NCBI RefSeq assembly: GCF_000819745.1
Contig: NZ_CDDA01000032.1
Span: forward strand, 160,849-224,848
Reading direction: 5' to 3'
Origin: Aeromonas bestiarum
Lineage (GTDB): Bacteria > Pseudomonadota > Gammaproteobacteria > Enterobacterales > Aeromonadaceae
DNA length: 64,000 nucleotides
Shown here: positions 17,493-27,518 of the stretch, in pieces
Position numbering within the stretch: position 1 is the first letter of the stretch
How the letters are laid out: every line of letters begins with the position of its first letter
The notes under the pieces: generated by a model
The model's database searches: none
Told to the model about the DNA's origin: nothing
The model's input: the letters and a program-made list of their open reading frames with translations, nothing else
Translations under genes and position numbers: made by a program

Positions 17493-17828
17493 TCAGTGGT
17501 AGTTGGCAAGGTGAGAGAGCACCTGGGGCAGGGATTGCTCCAGCTGGGTCAGTAGCCGGGCGACGTCATCGGCATCTTCATGCTTGCAGGCCAGCTCCAG
17601 TGCCACCACCTGCTGGTAACTGAGCTGGGCGCCGTAGCTGCCGCAGGAGGATTTCATGCTGTGGGCAAGCCGCGCCAGCGCAGGCCAGTCCCGCCGTTCA
17701 TAGAGCGGTCGCAGCTGGGCGAGCTGCTCTCCCACTTCCTCGATAAACACCGAGATCACCACCGGCATCATCTCCTGGCCAATGTCTTCCGCCAGCTGTC
17801 GCAGCACCTTCTGATCCAACCATTCCAT
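17493..17828 (-). CDS. Free-standing HPt (histidine phosphotransfer) protein, LuxU-like
   Basis: 111 residues forming one HPt domain. The phospho-histidine is in ARLAHSMKSSCGSYGA, and the helices before it (EDIGQEMMPVVISVFIEEV) resemble Vibrio LuxU. HPt proteins shuttle phosphate between a hybrid kinase receiver and a response regulator. The start at 17828 has AGGGA 7 nt upstream; 17843 in the same frame has none. It is the natural partner for the nearby hybrid kinase, which ends in a receiver domain, although the pairing is inferred. Confidence 0.87.
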   Translation of the reverse strand: MEWLDQKVLRQLAEDIGQEMMPVVISVFIEEVGEQLAQLRPLYERRDWPALARLAHSMKSSCGSYGAQLSYQQVVALELACKHEDADDVARLLTQLEQSLPQVLSHLANYH

Positions 17829-18043
17829 CCCTAAGTCCCTCATTTGGCGGTATTCAAACAGAACATACTATAGATGCCCGGCGCGACAGCGTCATCCCTC
17901 ACCCACCTTCTGCTTGTCGACCGACGAGCGGCCGCAAAACGAAAAGTGTGATCCGGTTCTAGTAATGTGGCGATAGGCAGGTCGGATTGAAACATAAACG
18001 TTGCCAACAAATTAACATTTAAATAACAATGGAGGCCGTGAGA

Positions 18044-18163
18044 ATGATGCGACTCAGCAACACCTCTCTCATCCCTTTTGCCTGTATGGCTGCTGCGAAG
18101 AACCAGGGTAGGATTCTACCCTGGTATTTTTTTATATTTAAATCAGATGATTACCGATCCTGA
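18044..18163 (+). CDS. Short ORF with strong ribosome site running into a terminator
   Basis: An ORF of 39 codons (MMRLSNTSLIPFACMAAAKN...) starts 8 nt after GGAGG. A strong hairpin and T-run lie inside it at codons 20-32, so a terminated mRNA would lack the last codons and the stop. A likely promoter precedes it: TTGCCA at 18001, 17 nt, then TAACAA. No gene follows in the same direction. It could be a leader peptide whose target was lost, or the start of a small RNA. I do not recognise the peptide. Confidence 0.3.
   Translation: MMRLSNTSLIPFACMAAAKNQGRILPWYFFIFKSDDYRS
18102..18125 (+). terminator. Strong intrinsic terminator
   Basis: A 10-bp perfect stem (ACCAGGGTAG, loop GATT, CTACCCTGGT) followed by ATTTTTTTAT. 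It ends a short plus-strand transcript and may also help end yafJ from the other side. Confidence 0.85.
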
Positions 18164-18933
18164 CTGCCGCATACGCGCTCACCCAGCCGAAACAGGCTGA
18201 ACTCGCCGGGCGCCATTCTGACCCAATCTTCATTGCCGGTCAGCGGACGGGTCGCGATCAGGGTCACCACGTCATCCGGGGTCGTCTCACTCTGGAAATC
18301 GATGGCCACATCTTCATCCAGCAGCCTGGCCTCGCCAAAGGGCGCCCGCCGGGTAAGCCAATGCAGGTTGTTGCTGCAATAGGTCATCACAAATTCCCCA
18401 TCCGACAGCAGCATGTTGAATACCCCGAGTCCGCGCAACTCGTCGCACAGGGTGGCCAGATGGCGAAACATGGCAGGGAAGTTGGCGGGACGCTTGGGAT
18501 ATTTCTGCTCCAGCCGGTTGAGCAGCCAGCAAAATGCGTGCTCGCTGTCGGTGTCCCCCACCGGGCGGTGCCGCCCGGTGGCGAGTCGCTTGTAACCGGT
18601 CAGCTGGCCATTGTGGGCGAAGGTCCAGTAGCGGCCCCACAGTTCACGGGTGAACGGATGGGTATTTTCCAGCGACACGCAGCCGCGGTTGGCCTGCCGG
18701 ATATGACTGACCACGGCGCGGCTCTTGATGGGCAGCGCCTGTACCAGCTTGGCTATTGGTGACTGGGCACTGGGCTCGGGATCCTTGAAGGTGCGAAATC
18801 CCCTCCCCTCATAGAAGGTGATCCCCCAGCCATCCTTGTGTGGCCCCGTCTTGCCGCCACGCAGCATCAGACCGGTAAAGCTGAAGCAGATGTCGGTCGG
18901 CACATTGGCACTCATGCCGAGCAGTTCGCACAT
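18151..18933 (-). CDS. yafJ: Class II glutamine amidotransferase YafJ
   Basis: 260 residues. The mature N-terminus would expose Cys2 (MCELLGMSANVPTD), the nucleophile of Ntn-type glutamine amidotransferases. Other family residues are in FAHNGQL and GDTDSEHAFCWLL. The substrate that receives the ammonia is unknown; E. coli YafJ is equally uncharacterised, although a role in gamma-glutamyl chemistry is often suggested. AAGGAG precedes the ATG. Gene order yafJ-gmhA, divergent from fadE, is the same as in E. coli. Confidence 0.92.
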   Translation of the reverse strand: MCELLGMSANVPTDICFSFTGLMLRGGKTGPHKDGWGITFYEGRGFRTFKDPEPSAQSPIAKLVQALPIKSRAVVSHIRQANRGCVSLENTHPFTRELWGRYWTFAHNGQLTGYKRLATGRHRPVGDTDSEHAFCWLLNRLEQKYPKRPANFPAMFRHLATLCDELRGLGVFNMLLSDGEFVMTYCSNNLHWLTRRAPFGEARLLDEDVAIDFQSETTPDDVVTLIATRPLTGNEDWVRMAPGEFSLFRLGERVCGSQDR

Positions 18934-19081
18934 AAGCAGCGGACTCCTTAATTACTGGGCCATCTTTTTCAATCAGCGGGACCAGCCAGATGCAGAGCAC
19001 TGCCGATCCCGCCGCTTATCGGGGCAGGCACAACCGGGACATGGCCTGGCGAGGCCACACATCCCGGCTGAACATGCTGCC

Positions 19082-19660
19082 TTACTTGGCCATCTCTTTT
19101 TCGACCAGCTGGATCAGGATATGGATCACCTTGATGTGCACTTCCTGAATGCGGTCGGCATAACCAAAATGCGGCACACGGATCTCGACGTCGGCCAGAC
19201 CCGCCATCTTGCCACCATCCTTGCCGGTCAGCGCTATCACCTTCATGCCTTTGGCATGGGCGGCTTCGATGGCCTTGAGGATGTTGCCTGAGTTGCCGCT
19301 GGTGGAGATACCGAGCAGCACGTCACCACGACGGCCGACCGCTTCCACATAACGGGAGAACACATAGTCGTAGCCAAAGTCGTTGGAGACGCAGGAGAGG
19401 TGGCTGGGATCCGAGATGGCGATGCCGGCATAACCGGGACGGTTCTCGCGATAGCGGCCGGTCAGCTCTTCGGCAAAATGCATGGCATCGCAGTGGGAGC
19501 CCCCATTGCCACAGGAGAGCACCTTGCCTTCCTGCTTGAAGGAGTCGGCGAGCAGCCTGGCGGCAGCTTCAATGTTTTTCAGATTCTGCTCATCTGCCAG
19601 GAACGCCTGGAGCACGCCGGCAGCTTCGGTCAATTCATTGCGGATCAGTTCTTGGTACAT
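19082..19660 (-). CDS. gmhA: Phosphoheptose isomerase GmhA
   Basis: 192 residues, exactly the E. coli length. GmhA turns sedoheptulose 7-phosphate into D-glycero-D-manno-heptose 7-phosphate, the first step towards the heptose of the LPS inner core. SIS-domain motifs are clear: [36 protein letters not shown], and [26 protein letters not shown] precedes the ATG. It is divergent from fadE and upstream of yafJ. Confidence 0.97.
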   Translation of the reverse strand: MYQELIRNELTEAAGVLQAFLADEQNLKNIEAAARLLADSFKQEGKVLSCGNGGSHCDAMHFAEELTGRYRENRPGYAGIAISDPSHLSCVSNDFGYDYVFSRYVEAVGRRGDVLLGISTSGNSGNILKAIEAAHAKGMKVIALTGKDGGKMAGLADVEIRVPHFGYADRIQEVHIKVIHILIQLVEKEMAK

Positions 19661-19835
19661 GATGTCTCTTCCAAAATATGGGCGATGTCATTGTCGCACA
19701 AGCCAATCCCGGAGTCGCCCCCCCGCCCGTCAAGATGCCGCCTGCAGGACGTTATGCCGATCACAGAGCCAAGGTAACAAGCTTGTAAACAGCTTGATAA
19801 GTTTGTGCGTATGAATTACAACAGGGGCCATATCC

Positions 19836-19852
19836 AACAGGTCAGACCTCTG
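19836..19852. promoter_or_regulatory. Candidate FadR operator before fadE
   Basis: AACAGGTCAGACCTCTG closely matches the FadR operator pattern (AACTGGTCnGACCAGTT), including the GGTCnGACC core. It lies 55 bp before the fadE start, where FadR represses fadE in E. coli until long-chain acyl-CoA releases it. Confidence 0.7.
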
Positions 19853-19906
19853 GATCAGCCAACCCACTTTTCACCCAACTTCGGCAACTCATGCAAGGAG
19901 CGAAAA

Positions 19907-22363
19907 ATGACGACGACCCTCACTCTGCTCGGGGTGATCCTGGTGATCGGCGCCATGGCTTATCGCCGGGCGTCTCTGTTCACATCCACGCTTGCCACGG
20001 CCGCCGCCCTGGTCGCCGGCACATTCTATGGCCATGTCCCCCTGCTGGTGTGGGCACTGTTCGCCGTGATCGCCATCCCCCTCAATCTGGTGGATTTTCG
20101 CCGCAATCAGCTGACCAAGCCGCTGTTCAAGCTCTACAAGTCCATCATGCCGGAGATGTCCCGCACCGAGAAGGAAGCCATCGAAGCGGGCACCACCTGG
20201 TGGGAAGCCGATCTGTTTGCCGGCAACCCGAACTGGAAGAAGCTGCACGCCATCCCTGTCAGCGTGCTGTCAGCCGAAGAGCAAGCCTTCATGGACGGTC
20301 CGGTTGAAGAAGTCTGCCGCATGGTCAACGACTGGGAAGTGACCCACGAGCGGGCCGATCTCTCCCCCGAGGTGTGGCAATACCTGAAGGACAACAAGTT
20401 CTTCGCCATGATCATCAAGAAGAAATACGGTGGTCTGGAATTCTCCGCCTATGCCCAGTCCTGCGTACTGCAAAAACTGTGTGGCGCCAGCGCCGTGCTG
20501 GCTTCCACCGTGGGCGTGCCCAACTCCCTCGGCCCGGGTGAACTGCTGCAGCACTACGGCACCGATGAGCAGAAAGACCACTACCTGCCCCGTCTGGCAA
20601 TCGGCAAGGAGATCCCCTGCTTCGCACTGACCAGCCCGGAAGCGGGTTCAGACGCCGGCTCCATCCCCGACTTCGGCATCATCTGCAAGGGTGAGTGGGA
20701 AGGGGAAGAGGTGCTCGGCATGCGGCTGACCTGGAACAAGCGCTACATCACGCTCGCCCCCATCGCCACCGTACTGGGTCTGGCCTTCAAGCTGCGCGAC
20801 CCGGATCACCTGCTGGGTGAAGACGAGGAGCTGGGGATCACCTGTGCCCTGATCCCGACCCACATCAAGGGGGTCGAGATCGGTCGCCGCCACTTCCCGC
20901 TCAACGTGCCGTTCCAGAATGGCCCGACCCGTGGCGACAATGTGTTCGTGCCGCTCGATTTCATCATAGGTGGCCCGGCCATGGCCGGTCAGGGCTGGCG
21001 CATGCTGGTCGAATGCCTCTCGGTTGGCCGCGGCATCACGCTGCCCTCCAACAGCACGGGCGGCGTCAAGATGCTGGCCCTGGCGACCGGCGCCTACAGC
21101 CGCATCCGTCGCCAGTTCAAGCTGCCCATCGGCAAGATGGAAGGCATTGAAGAGCCGCTGGCCCGTCTCGGTGGCAACGCCTACATCATGGGCGCCGCCG
21201 CCAATCTGACGGTGACCGGCATCGATCTGGGGGAAAAACCCTCGGTCATCTCCGCCATCGTCAAATACCACCTCACCGACCGAGCCCAAAAGTGCATCAT
21301 AGATGCCATGGACATCCACGGCGGCAAGGCCATCTGCATGGGCCCCAACAACTATCTGGCCCGTGGCTATCAGGGTGCGCCCATCGCCGTCACGGTAGAG
21401 GGTGCCAACATCCTGACCCGCAGCATGATCATCTACGGTCAGGGCGCCATTCGCTGCCACCCTTATGTGTTGCCGGAGATGCTGGCCGCCAGCCACCCTG
21501 ACAAGGATCAGGCACTGAAGGACTTTGACAAGGCGATGTTCAGTCACGTCGGCTTTGCCATCAGCAACCTGGTGCGCAGCTTCTGGCTGGGCCTGACCGG
21601 TGCTCGCCTTGCGCCCGCACCGTTCAAGGATCAGACCAAGGGCTACTACCAGCAACTCTCCCGCCTCTCTGCCAACCTGGCCTTCCTGTCAGACATGGCG
21701 ATGGGCACCCTGGGCGGCGAGCTCAAGCGCAAGGAGCGGGTCTCCGCCCGCCTGGGCGATGTGCTGAGTCAGCTCTATCTGGCTTCGAGTGCCCTCAAGC
21801 GTTATCAGGATGAGGGTCGTCAGCAGGCGGATCTGCCGCTGCTGCACTGGGCACTGCAGGATGCCATGTTCAAGGCGCAAGAGGCGATCGATGAGCTGCT
21901 GCGCAACTTCCCGAACCGCTGGATTGGCTTGGCCCTGCGCGTCATAGTGCTGCCCCTTGGCCGTGACATGAAGCGCCCGAGCGACAAGCTGGACAGCCAG
22001 GTTGCCCGTCTGCTGCAGACGCCGAGCGAGACTCGCAGCCGTCTGGCCCGGGGCCAGTATCTGACCCGCGAAGAGGGCAACCCCTTCGGTCTGCTGGAAC
22101 AGGCTCTCGATGACGTGCTCTCTGCCGAACCGCTGTTTGAGAAAGTATGCAAGGCTGACGGTATCAAGCGTCCGTTTATGCAGCTGAACAAGGTGGCGGA
22201 TGCAGGTCTGGCACTGGGAGTGCTCAACCAGACCGAGGCTGACTTGCTGCGCCGTGCCGAAGAGAGCCGCCTGCGCACCATCAACGTTGATGATTTCGAC
22301 CCCATCGACCTGGTTGCCAACAAGGCCCTGTTCGAGCCATCGGCCTATCACAGAGCAGCCTGA
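19907..22363 (+). CDS. fadE: Acyl-CoA dehydrogenase FadE
   Basis: 818 residues, the size of the large enterobacterial FadE. It catalyses the first oxidation of fatty acid beta-oxidation, acyl-CoA to trans-2-enoyl-CoA, with FAD. Two N-terminal hydrophobic helices suggest membrane association. Dehydrogenase motifs include [18 protein letters not shown], the central domain around [16 protein letters not shown], and DIHGGKAI in the C-terminal helical part. The start at 19907 has AAGGAG 7 nt upstream; the frame stays open to 19805, but that stretch holds the FadR site. Confidence 0.96.
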   Translation: MTTTLTLLGVILVIGAMAYRRASLFTSTLATAAALVAGTFYGHVPLLVWALFAVIAIPLNLVDFRRNQLTKPLFKLYKSIMPEMSRTEKEAIEAGTTWWEADLFAGNPNWKKLHAIPVSVLSAEEQAFMDGPVEEVCRMVNDWEVTHERADLSPEVWQYLKDNKFFAMIIKKKYGGLEFSAYAQSCVLQKLCGASAVLASTVGVPNSLGPGELLQHYGTDEQKDHYLPRLAIGKEIPCFALTSPEAGSDAGSIPDFGIICKGEWEGEEVLGMRLTWNKRYITLAPIATVLGLAFKLRDPDHLLGEDEELGITCALIPTHIKGVEIGRRHFPLNVPFQNGPTRGDNVFVPLDFIIGGPAMAGQGWRMLVECLSVGRGITLPSNSTGGVKMLALATGAYSRIRRQFKLPIGKMEGIEEPLARLGGNAYIMGAAANLTVTGIDLGEKPSVISAIVKYHLTDRAQKCIIDAMDIHGGKAICMGPNNYLARGYQGAPIAVTVEGANILTRSMIIYGQGAIRCHPYVLPEMLAASHPDKDQALKDFDKAMFSHVGFAISNLVRSFWLGLTGARLAPAPFKDQTKGYYQQLSRLSANLAFLSDMAMGTLGGELKRKERVSARLGDVLSQLYLASSALKRYQDEGRQQADLPLLHWALQDAMFKAQEAIDELLRNFPNRWIGLALRVIVLPLGRDMKRPSDKLDSQVARLLQTPSETRSRLARGQYLTREEGNPFGLLEQALDDVLSAEPLFEKVCKADGIKRPFMQLNKVADAGLALGVLNQTEADLLRRAEESRLRTINVDDFDPIDLVANKALFEPSAYHRAA

Positions 22364-22380
22364 CCCACAGGAAAATAGCC

Positions 22381-22405
22381 AAACGCCTCCCATGTGGAGG
22401 CGTTT
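22381..22405 (+). terminator. Intrinsic terminator after fadE
   Basis: Stem AAACGCCTCC / GGAGGCGTTT with a 5-nt loop and a run of T, 17 nt after the fadE stop. Confidence 0.9.
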
Positions 22406-22525
22406 TTTATGGGCCTGGATCACGATGACAACAAAGAGATTTCACAGATCAAATTTTATTTCCCAATAAGTTTCCTATCCTTAGTGAAGCAGTTAATGTA
22501 AGCACAGGATCCCAAACAGGATTGC

Positions 22526-24046
22526 ATGATGGATGACCAAATCCTGATTATTGACGATGACGATCTGCCCCTTCTCGATAACCAGCAGGCTGGATGGAAG
22601 GTGATGATTGTGGACGATGAACCCGAAGTGCATCGCATCACCAAGATCACCCTGAGCAAGTTTGAATTCGATAACAAACCCATTGAATTTTTGCATGCTT
22701 ATTCAGCCGCGCAGGCCAAGGAGTTGCTCGCCAAGACCCCGGATGTAGCCTTGTTGCTGCTCGACGTCGTCATGGAAGTCGATCACGCCGGTCTCGATGT
22801 GGTCAAGTTCGTGCGCGAGGATCTGCAGAATAAGATGGTGCGCATAGTGCTGCGGACCGGACAACCGGGTCAGGCGCCGGAAGATGATGTGGTCACCAAC
22901 TACGACATCAACGATTACAAGGACAAGACAGAGCTCACCTCCCAGAAGCTGCGGACCCTGCTGCGGGCCAGCCTGCGTTCATACCGCGACATCCGCACCC
23001 TGGAGAGCAATCGCCAAGGGCTGGAGAAGGTCATCGAAGCCTCCAAGGGGATCTTCGAGAAACGGGCGCTGCGCCAGTTTGTCGAAGGAGCTCAGGAGCA
23101 GCTCGGTGCCCTGCTCAATCTGGAAGAGTCCCAGATCTATGATGTAAAACAGTTTGCCTACGAGGTGCGGGATCAGATCCTGGAGCCCCTGCTGCCTGGC
23201 CATCCGTCCGTGCGGCTGGTCGATGCCCCCCTGATCTTGCGCCAGGCCATGGCCAATCGCGCCAACGTCTATGATGGCAACCAGATGGTGCTCTACTGCC
23301 AGAATCCCCGCCATCACCTGCTGTTTCATATCGAGACGACCCGCCATCTCAGCCAGATGGACACGGGCCTTCTGAGCCTGTTTACCGAAAACATCATAGT
23401 GGCGCTGGAAAATATCCGGCTCAACGAGGTCATCGCCGACAACCAGCGCGAGATCATCTACCGCATCGGTGAGCTGGTGGAGACCCGCTCCAAGGAGTCT
23501 GGCCTGCACGTCAAGCGGGTCGCCCTCTACACAGAGCTGTTCTGCCAGTTGCTCGGCATGAGCGAAGAGCAGAGCGAGCTCATCAAGCGCGCCTCCCCCC
23601 TGCACGACATCGGCAAGGTGGGGATCCCGGATGCCATCCTCCACAAGCCGGGCAAGCTGACCCCGGAAGAGTGGGAGATCATGAAGACCCACGCCCAGCT
23701 GGGGCAGGACATGCTCTCCGGCAGCGATCTGGCGCTGTTCCAGATAGGCGCCACCATAGCCGGCAACCACCATGAGAAATGGAATGGCAGCGGCTATCCC
23801 CGCGGCCTCAAGGGCGATTCAATACCGCTCGAAGGGCGAGTGGTGGCGCTGGCCGACGTGTTCGATGCCCTGGGCTCGGATCGCTGCTACAAGAAGGCGT
23901 GGCCATTGGACAAGGTACTGGCGCTGATTGAAGAGGAGAAGGGACAGCACTTCGATCCCCGGCTGGTGGAGCTGATGCTGGCCAATCTGGACAAGTTCCT
24001 CGATATCCGCGATCAGCACAAGGATATCTACGTCGGGGATCACTGA
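22526..24046 (+). CDS. Response regulator with HD-GYP phosphodiesterase domain
   Basis: 506 residues. The receiver domain starts VMIVDDEPEVHRIT, with a candidate phospho-aspartate in LLLLDVVMEV. A DUF3369-type middle region follows (about 165-320). The C-terminal HD-GYP domain has its metal-binding and signature residues intact: ASPLHDIGKVGIPD, NHHEKWNGSGYPRGLKG and ALADVFDAL. HD-GYP domains break down cyclic di-GMP. The ATG at 22529 has better spacing from AGGAT than 22526. No partner kinase is adjacent. Confidence 0.93.
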   Translation: MMDDQILIIDDDDLPLLDNQQAGWKVMIVDDEPEVHRITKITLSKFEFDNKPIEFLHAYSAAQAKELLAKTPDVALLLLDVVMEVDHAGLDVVKFVREDLQNKMVRIVLRTGQPGQAPEDDVVTNYDINDYKDKTELTSQKLRTLLRASLRSYRDIRTLESNRQGLEKVIEASKGIFEKRALRQFVEGAQEQLGALLNLEESQIYDVKQFAYEVRDQILEPLLPGHPSVRLVDAPLILRQAMANRANVYDGNQMVLYCQNPRHHLLFHIETTRHLSQMDTGLLSLFTENIIVALENIRLNEVIADNQREIIYRIGELVETRSKESGLHVKRVALYTELFCQLLGMSEEQSELIKRASPLHDIGKVGIPDAILHKPGKLTPEEWEIMKTHAQLGQDMLSGSDLALFQIGATIAGNHHEKWNGSGYPRGLKGDSIPLEGRVVALADVFDALGSDRCYKKAWPLDKVLALIEEEKGQHFDPRLVELMLANLDKFLDIRDQHKDIYVGDH

Positions 24047-24082
24047 TCCTCCCTCACCCCGACTGGCCAACCGCTACACATG

Positions 24083-24111
24083 AAAAAGCCGCCTCAACAG
24101 GGCGGCTTTTT
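24083..24111. terminator. Bidirectional intrinsic terminator
   Basis: AAAAAGCCGCC / GGCGGCTTTTT with a 7-nt loop, between the convergent HD-GYP and TIGR03503-like genes. A and T tracts on the two sides suit both directions. Confidence 0.88.
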
Positions 24112-24127
24112 CATTCAGGGCAAACTC

Positions 24128-25384
24128 TTACTGCTCGGGCAGGTTCAAGTCCAGCTTGGCCTCGGATTTGGCCCCCTCATTCTCTGCCTTCTGCGCAGCC
24201 ATCGCCTTTTGCAATGCCCGGCGTTTTTGCAACAGGATGAACCCAACCCCGCCGAGCAGAGTCACCAGGATACCGACACCGCCCAGCAACCAGAACAGCC
24301 AGCCGCTGCTCTCTTTCACCTCAAATTTCACCTGATCGGGTACGGCTGCCGAAGCAGCGGACGCGGCCGAAGGGGGCGGCGCCAGCACGGGGAAGATGTT
24401 GAATGACTTGACCGGCAGAGTGACCTGGATCTCGCGGCCCAGACGGGTGGTCCCGAACAGGGTGGCCGTCACGTCATACTGGCCCACCTCCTTGATGACG
24501 GAGAGATCGACCTCCACCCTGGGCTCGGTCGCCACCGCACTGAACGCCATGCTGGCCCCTACGGTATTGGTTGCCTTGCCCTTGATGATCACGGAGGCAG
24601 GATCCAGCTCATCGCCGTCAATCAGGAAGGAGAGCCGGGCACCGTACTCTTTCGACGGCGCCGCCAGGGTATAACCGACCGGTAGCGGGTAGATCAGCAC
24701 ATCCTGATAGCGGGCGCGCGAGAAGACCTGATTGCCGGTGCTGTAGAGCGCTCTGTATTTGCCGGCCGGGACATCCAGCACCGCCTTGGCGGTCATGATG
24801 CCATCACCCGGCACCTCGTCGAGCCCCTTGCCATCATCGCGATAGTGGCCGAGCACCTCATCCAGAATGGGCTCACCCTGCTGCTTGGCATCGTTGAAGC
24901 GCTGCAGCTTCACCGTCATGCCGAGATCCGTGAGGTAGTAACCCTCCTTGGGCGGGGCATCGTCGATCAGCAACCAGGACTTGAGCTTGACGATTTCCCC
25001 CTGATAGAGCTGGGTCGGCAGCAGATCGGTTTCCAGCTTGATGTTCGACAGGATGCGTACCCTGTTTTCAGGATCCACCTCGCCGATGGCCTGCCAGGGA
25101 CCCGGCATGGGGTCACGGATGGTGATGAGATCCTGATCCTTGAGCGCCAGCCAGCCCACCTCGGGCGGCGTGACCTTGCCGACATACAACTTGCTGCCAT
25201 CGGGTCGCACCAGGATCACCGAAGGGGTGCCCGGCTTGCGCGTCACTATGAAGGTGATCTCCTTTACCCCGTAATCGATGCGAAAGCGATTATCGAGCAG
25301 GGGAATGTCGGAGGGGGCAAACACCTCGTTGGCTCCGGCCGTCAGTGAGGTCAGCAGCAGCAGGCCGCTCCATAGCTTGCTCAT
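24128..25384 (-). CDS. Exported membrane-anchored protein, TIGR03503-like
   Basis: 418 residues. A signal peptide ([18 protein letters not shown]) leads a large periplasmic part with beta-rich segments, for example [14 protein letters not shown] and [21 protein letters not shown] transmembrane helix ([20 protein letters not shown]) then precedes a charged, Lys/Glu-rich cytoplasmic tail. A protein of this layout is found after dnaQ in Vibrio and Shewanella and is called TIGR03503; its function is unknown. The ATG overlaps the dnaQ stop as ATGA, so it is translated with dnaQ. Confidence 0.8.
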   Translation of the reverse strand: MSKLWSGLLLLTSLTAGANEVFAPSDIPLLDNRFRIDYGVKEITFIVTRKPGTPSVILVRPDGSKLYVGKVTPPEVGWLALKDQDLITIRDPMPGPWQAIGEVDPENRVRILSNIKLETDLLPTQLYQGEIVKLKSWLLIDDAPPKEGYYLTDLGMTVKLQRFNDAKQQGEPILDEVLGHYRDDGKGLDEVPGDGIMTAKAVLDVPAGKYRALYSTGNQVFSRARYQDVLIYPLPVGYTLAAPSKEYGARLSFLIDGDELDPASVIIKGKATNTVGASMAFSAVATEPRVEVDLSVIKEVGQYDVTATLFGTTRLGREIQVTLPVKSFNIFPVLAPPPSAASAASAAVPDQVKFEVKESSGWLFWLLGGVGILVTLLGGVGFILLQKRRALQKAMAAQKAENEGAKSEAKLDLNLPEQ

Positions 25385-26115
25385 TGCCGCCACAGGCAGG
25401 CTCCTCCTTTCTTCTGGACCAGATCCAGCCTCGCCTCGTGCACGGCTTCGATGTCGGCGCCGGCGCGCACGACCTTGAGTGGCGGACGGTTGCTCTCCAG
25501 TCGACGGATACTGGTGTCCTGATTGCGCTCGTTCTCTTGGCTTTCGGTAGCCAGGTTCAGCTTGGTCTGGCCACCCGTCATCAGCAGGTAAACGTCGGCC
25601 AGGATCTCCGCATCGAGCAGTGCACCGTGCAAGGTCCGGTGGGAGTTGTCTATGCCGTAGCGATCGCACAGCACATCCAGGTTGTTGCGTTTGCCCGGAA
25701 AGAGATCCCGCGCCATCGCCAGGGTATCTGTGATGCTGCAGATATCCTTGGTCTTGAAGTTGAGTCCGAGCTTGCCGAACTCGTAGTCCATGAAGCTCAC
25801 GTCAAAGGGCGCGTTGTGGGCGATAAGCTCGGCGCCACGGATGAACTCGATGAAGTCGTTGGCGATCTGGCTGAACGGGGGCTTGTCGACCAGGAAGGCA
25901 TCCGTGATGCCGTGCACCTGGATGGCCTCGGGATCCACCAGCCGATCCGGCTTGATATAGACGTGGTAGTGATTGCCGGTCAGCTTGCGGTTGATCACCT
26001 CCACACAGCCGATCTCTATGATGCGGTGTCCCAGATAGATGGGGCCACCGGCGGTGTTCATACCTGTGGTTTCAGTATCCAGAATGATCTGGCGATTCAG
26101 TTGGGGTGTGTTCAT
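25381..26115 (-). CDS. dnaQ: DNA polymerase III epsilon subunit DnaQ (3'-5' proofreading exonuclease)
   Basis: 244 residues. DnaQ is the proofreading subunit of the replicative polymerase core. Exo I is [10 protein letters not shown], Exo II is [17 protein letters not shown], and Exo III is [15 protein letters not shown], with the catalytic acidic residues present. The C-terminal tail for binding the alpha subunit is shorter in conserved content, as usual. It is divergent from rnhA, the arrangement known in E. coli, and overlaps the downstream TIGR03503-like gene by 4 nt. Confidence 0.97.
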   Translation of the reverse strand: MNTPQLNRQIILDTETTGMNTAGGPIYLGHRIIEIGCVEVINRKLTGNHYHVYIKPDRLVDPEAIQVHGITDAFLVDKPPFSQIANDFIEFIRGAELIAHNAPFDVSFMDYEFGKLGLNFKTKDICSITDTLAMARDLFPGKRNNLDVLCDRYGIDNSHRTLHGALLDAEILADVYLLMTGGQTKLNLATESQENERNQDTSIRRLESNRPPLKVVRAGADIEAVHEARLDLVQKKGGACLWRQ

Positions 26116-26190
26116 GATCCAATCTATGTCAAACTTCGGCCTTACCCGCTAGTTTACCCCAAGACTCATGCTAAAAAAGATCGATTGCTC

Positions 26191-26655
26191 ATGTTAAAAC
26201 ACATTGATTTATACACGGATGGTTCCTGCCTAGGCAATCCTGGCCCCGGTGGCTATGGCGCCGTCCTGGTCTATGGCGATCACCGCAAGGAGATTTCCGG
26301 TGGTTTTCGGCTGACCACCAATAACCGGATGGAGCTGATGGCCGCCATCATGGGGCTGCGCACCCTCAATGCGGCCTGCCAGGTACGGCTCACCACCGAC
26401 AGCCAGTATGTGCGCCAGGGGATCACCCAGTGGATCATCGGCTGGAAGAAGAAGGGATGGATGACCTCAAACCGCCAGCCGGTCAAGAACGTCGACCTCT
26501 GGAAGGAGCTGGATGCGGAAGTGGCCCGCCATCAGATCGAGTGGCTCTGGGTCAAGGGGCACTCGGGTCACCCCGAGAATGAACGCTGCGATGAGCTGGC
26601 GCGCGATGCCGCCAGTGGCAAGCTGCTCGCCGAAGACACCGGCTATCAACCCTGA
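26191..26655 (+). CDS. rnhA: Ribonuclease HI
   Basis: 154 residues, one fewer than E. coli RNase HI. It cuts the RNA strand of RNA-DNA hybrids. The DEDD residues are visible in [42 protein letters not shown] and DELARDAA, plus the loop [10 protein letters not shown]. The basic handle [13 protein letters not shown] is present. The ribosome site is weak; the start is set by homology. It is divergent from dnaQ with a 75-bp shared promoter region. Confidence 0.97.
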   Translation: MLKHIDLYTDGSCLGNPGPGGYGAVLVYGDHRKEISGGFRLTTNNRMELMAAIMGLRTLNAACQVRLTTDSQYVRQGITQWIIGWKKKGWMTSNRQPVKNVDLWKELDAEVARHQIEWLWVKGHSGHPENERCDELARDAASGKLLAEDTGYQP

Positions 26656-26724
26656 TCTCACCTGTCAAAGGGTAACGAGCATCTTTGACCAGAGCGGTCG
26701 CGAGTTGTTCGTCTAGGATATGGG

Positions 26725-27447
26725 TTACCAGCCCTGACGCGCCATGCCCGGTGCCGCTATCGACTCAGGCAAACGCCAGCGACGGCGCACCGGGATGAGT
26801 GGAAAACGCCGCTTGCGCGCGGCTATCACATAGACAGATGCAAAGGGTCTGAAGTAATCCCGCCCTACACTCTCCCGCCACCAGCCGATCCGGCTCTGCT
26901 TGCTCATGAACGAATAGCCGAAGCGCTCATCAAACATCACCTCGCAACCGAGCAGTTGCAACCAGTCGGTGACCCGCGCCGGGGTGAACATGCGAGCCGA
27001 CCAGGGCAGATGTTGACGCAGGAAAGGCAGACAATGACCGATACCGACCAGACTGAGCGGGTTATAGCCGCTGACGATGAGCCAGCCATCGTCGGTCAGC
27101 ACACGTTCGGCTTCACGCAGCACCTGATGGGGGTCGGGCGAGAAATCGAGACAATGAGCGAGCAGACAGGCATCCACGCTGCCGGTTCGTACCGGCAAGG
27201 CCAGCGGATCGCCCTGGATATCCAGCAGCCGACCACTGGTCGCCACCCCTATCTGGTGGCGGATGGAAGAGCAGCCACAGGAGAGCTCGGCGCTCAAGGC
27301 GCCGACTTTAAGCAGATGATAACCAAACAGATGTGGGCACCAGCTGTCGAGCCGCTCCTGGATCTCGGCCGCCACCCAGTCCCCCATGGGTAACGCCGAC
27401 CAGCTGGTCGGGATCTCGATTTGTTGTTCGGTACGTGCCAACTGCAT
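26725..27447 (-). CDS. yafS: SAM-dependent methyltransferase YafS-like
   Basis: About 240 residues. The class I methyltransferase core is partly degenerate at motif I, but DACLLAHCLDFSPDPHQVLREAERVLTDD (split by motif: DACLLAHCLDF then REAERVLTDDG) and LIVSGYNPLSL are typical of the Methyltransf_11 family. E. coli yafS lies between rnhA and gloB, as here. Substrate unknown. The frame opens with TTG at 27459; the ATG at 27447 is preferred, but neither has a strong ribosome site. Confidence 0.85.
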   Translation of the reverse strand: MQLARTEQQIEIPTSWSALPMGDWVAAEIQERLDSWCPHLFGYHLLKVGALSAELSCGCSSIRHQIGVATSGRLLDIQGDPLALPVRTGSVDACLLAHCLDFSPDPHQVLREAERVLTDDGWLIVSGYNPLSLVGIGHCLPFLRQHLPWSARMFTPARVTDWLQLLGCEVMFDERFGYSFMSKQSRIGWWRESVGRDYFRPFASVYVIAARKRRFPLIPVRRRWRLPESIAAPGMARQGW

Positions 27448-27518
27448 AATAGGGCTCAACTTGGGGTTCGAACGCCATCCAGTTATATAAGATACCCTCC
27501 ATAAAGAGAAGCAGACTC

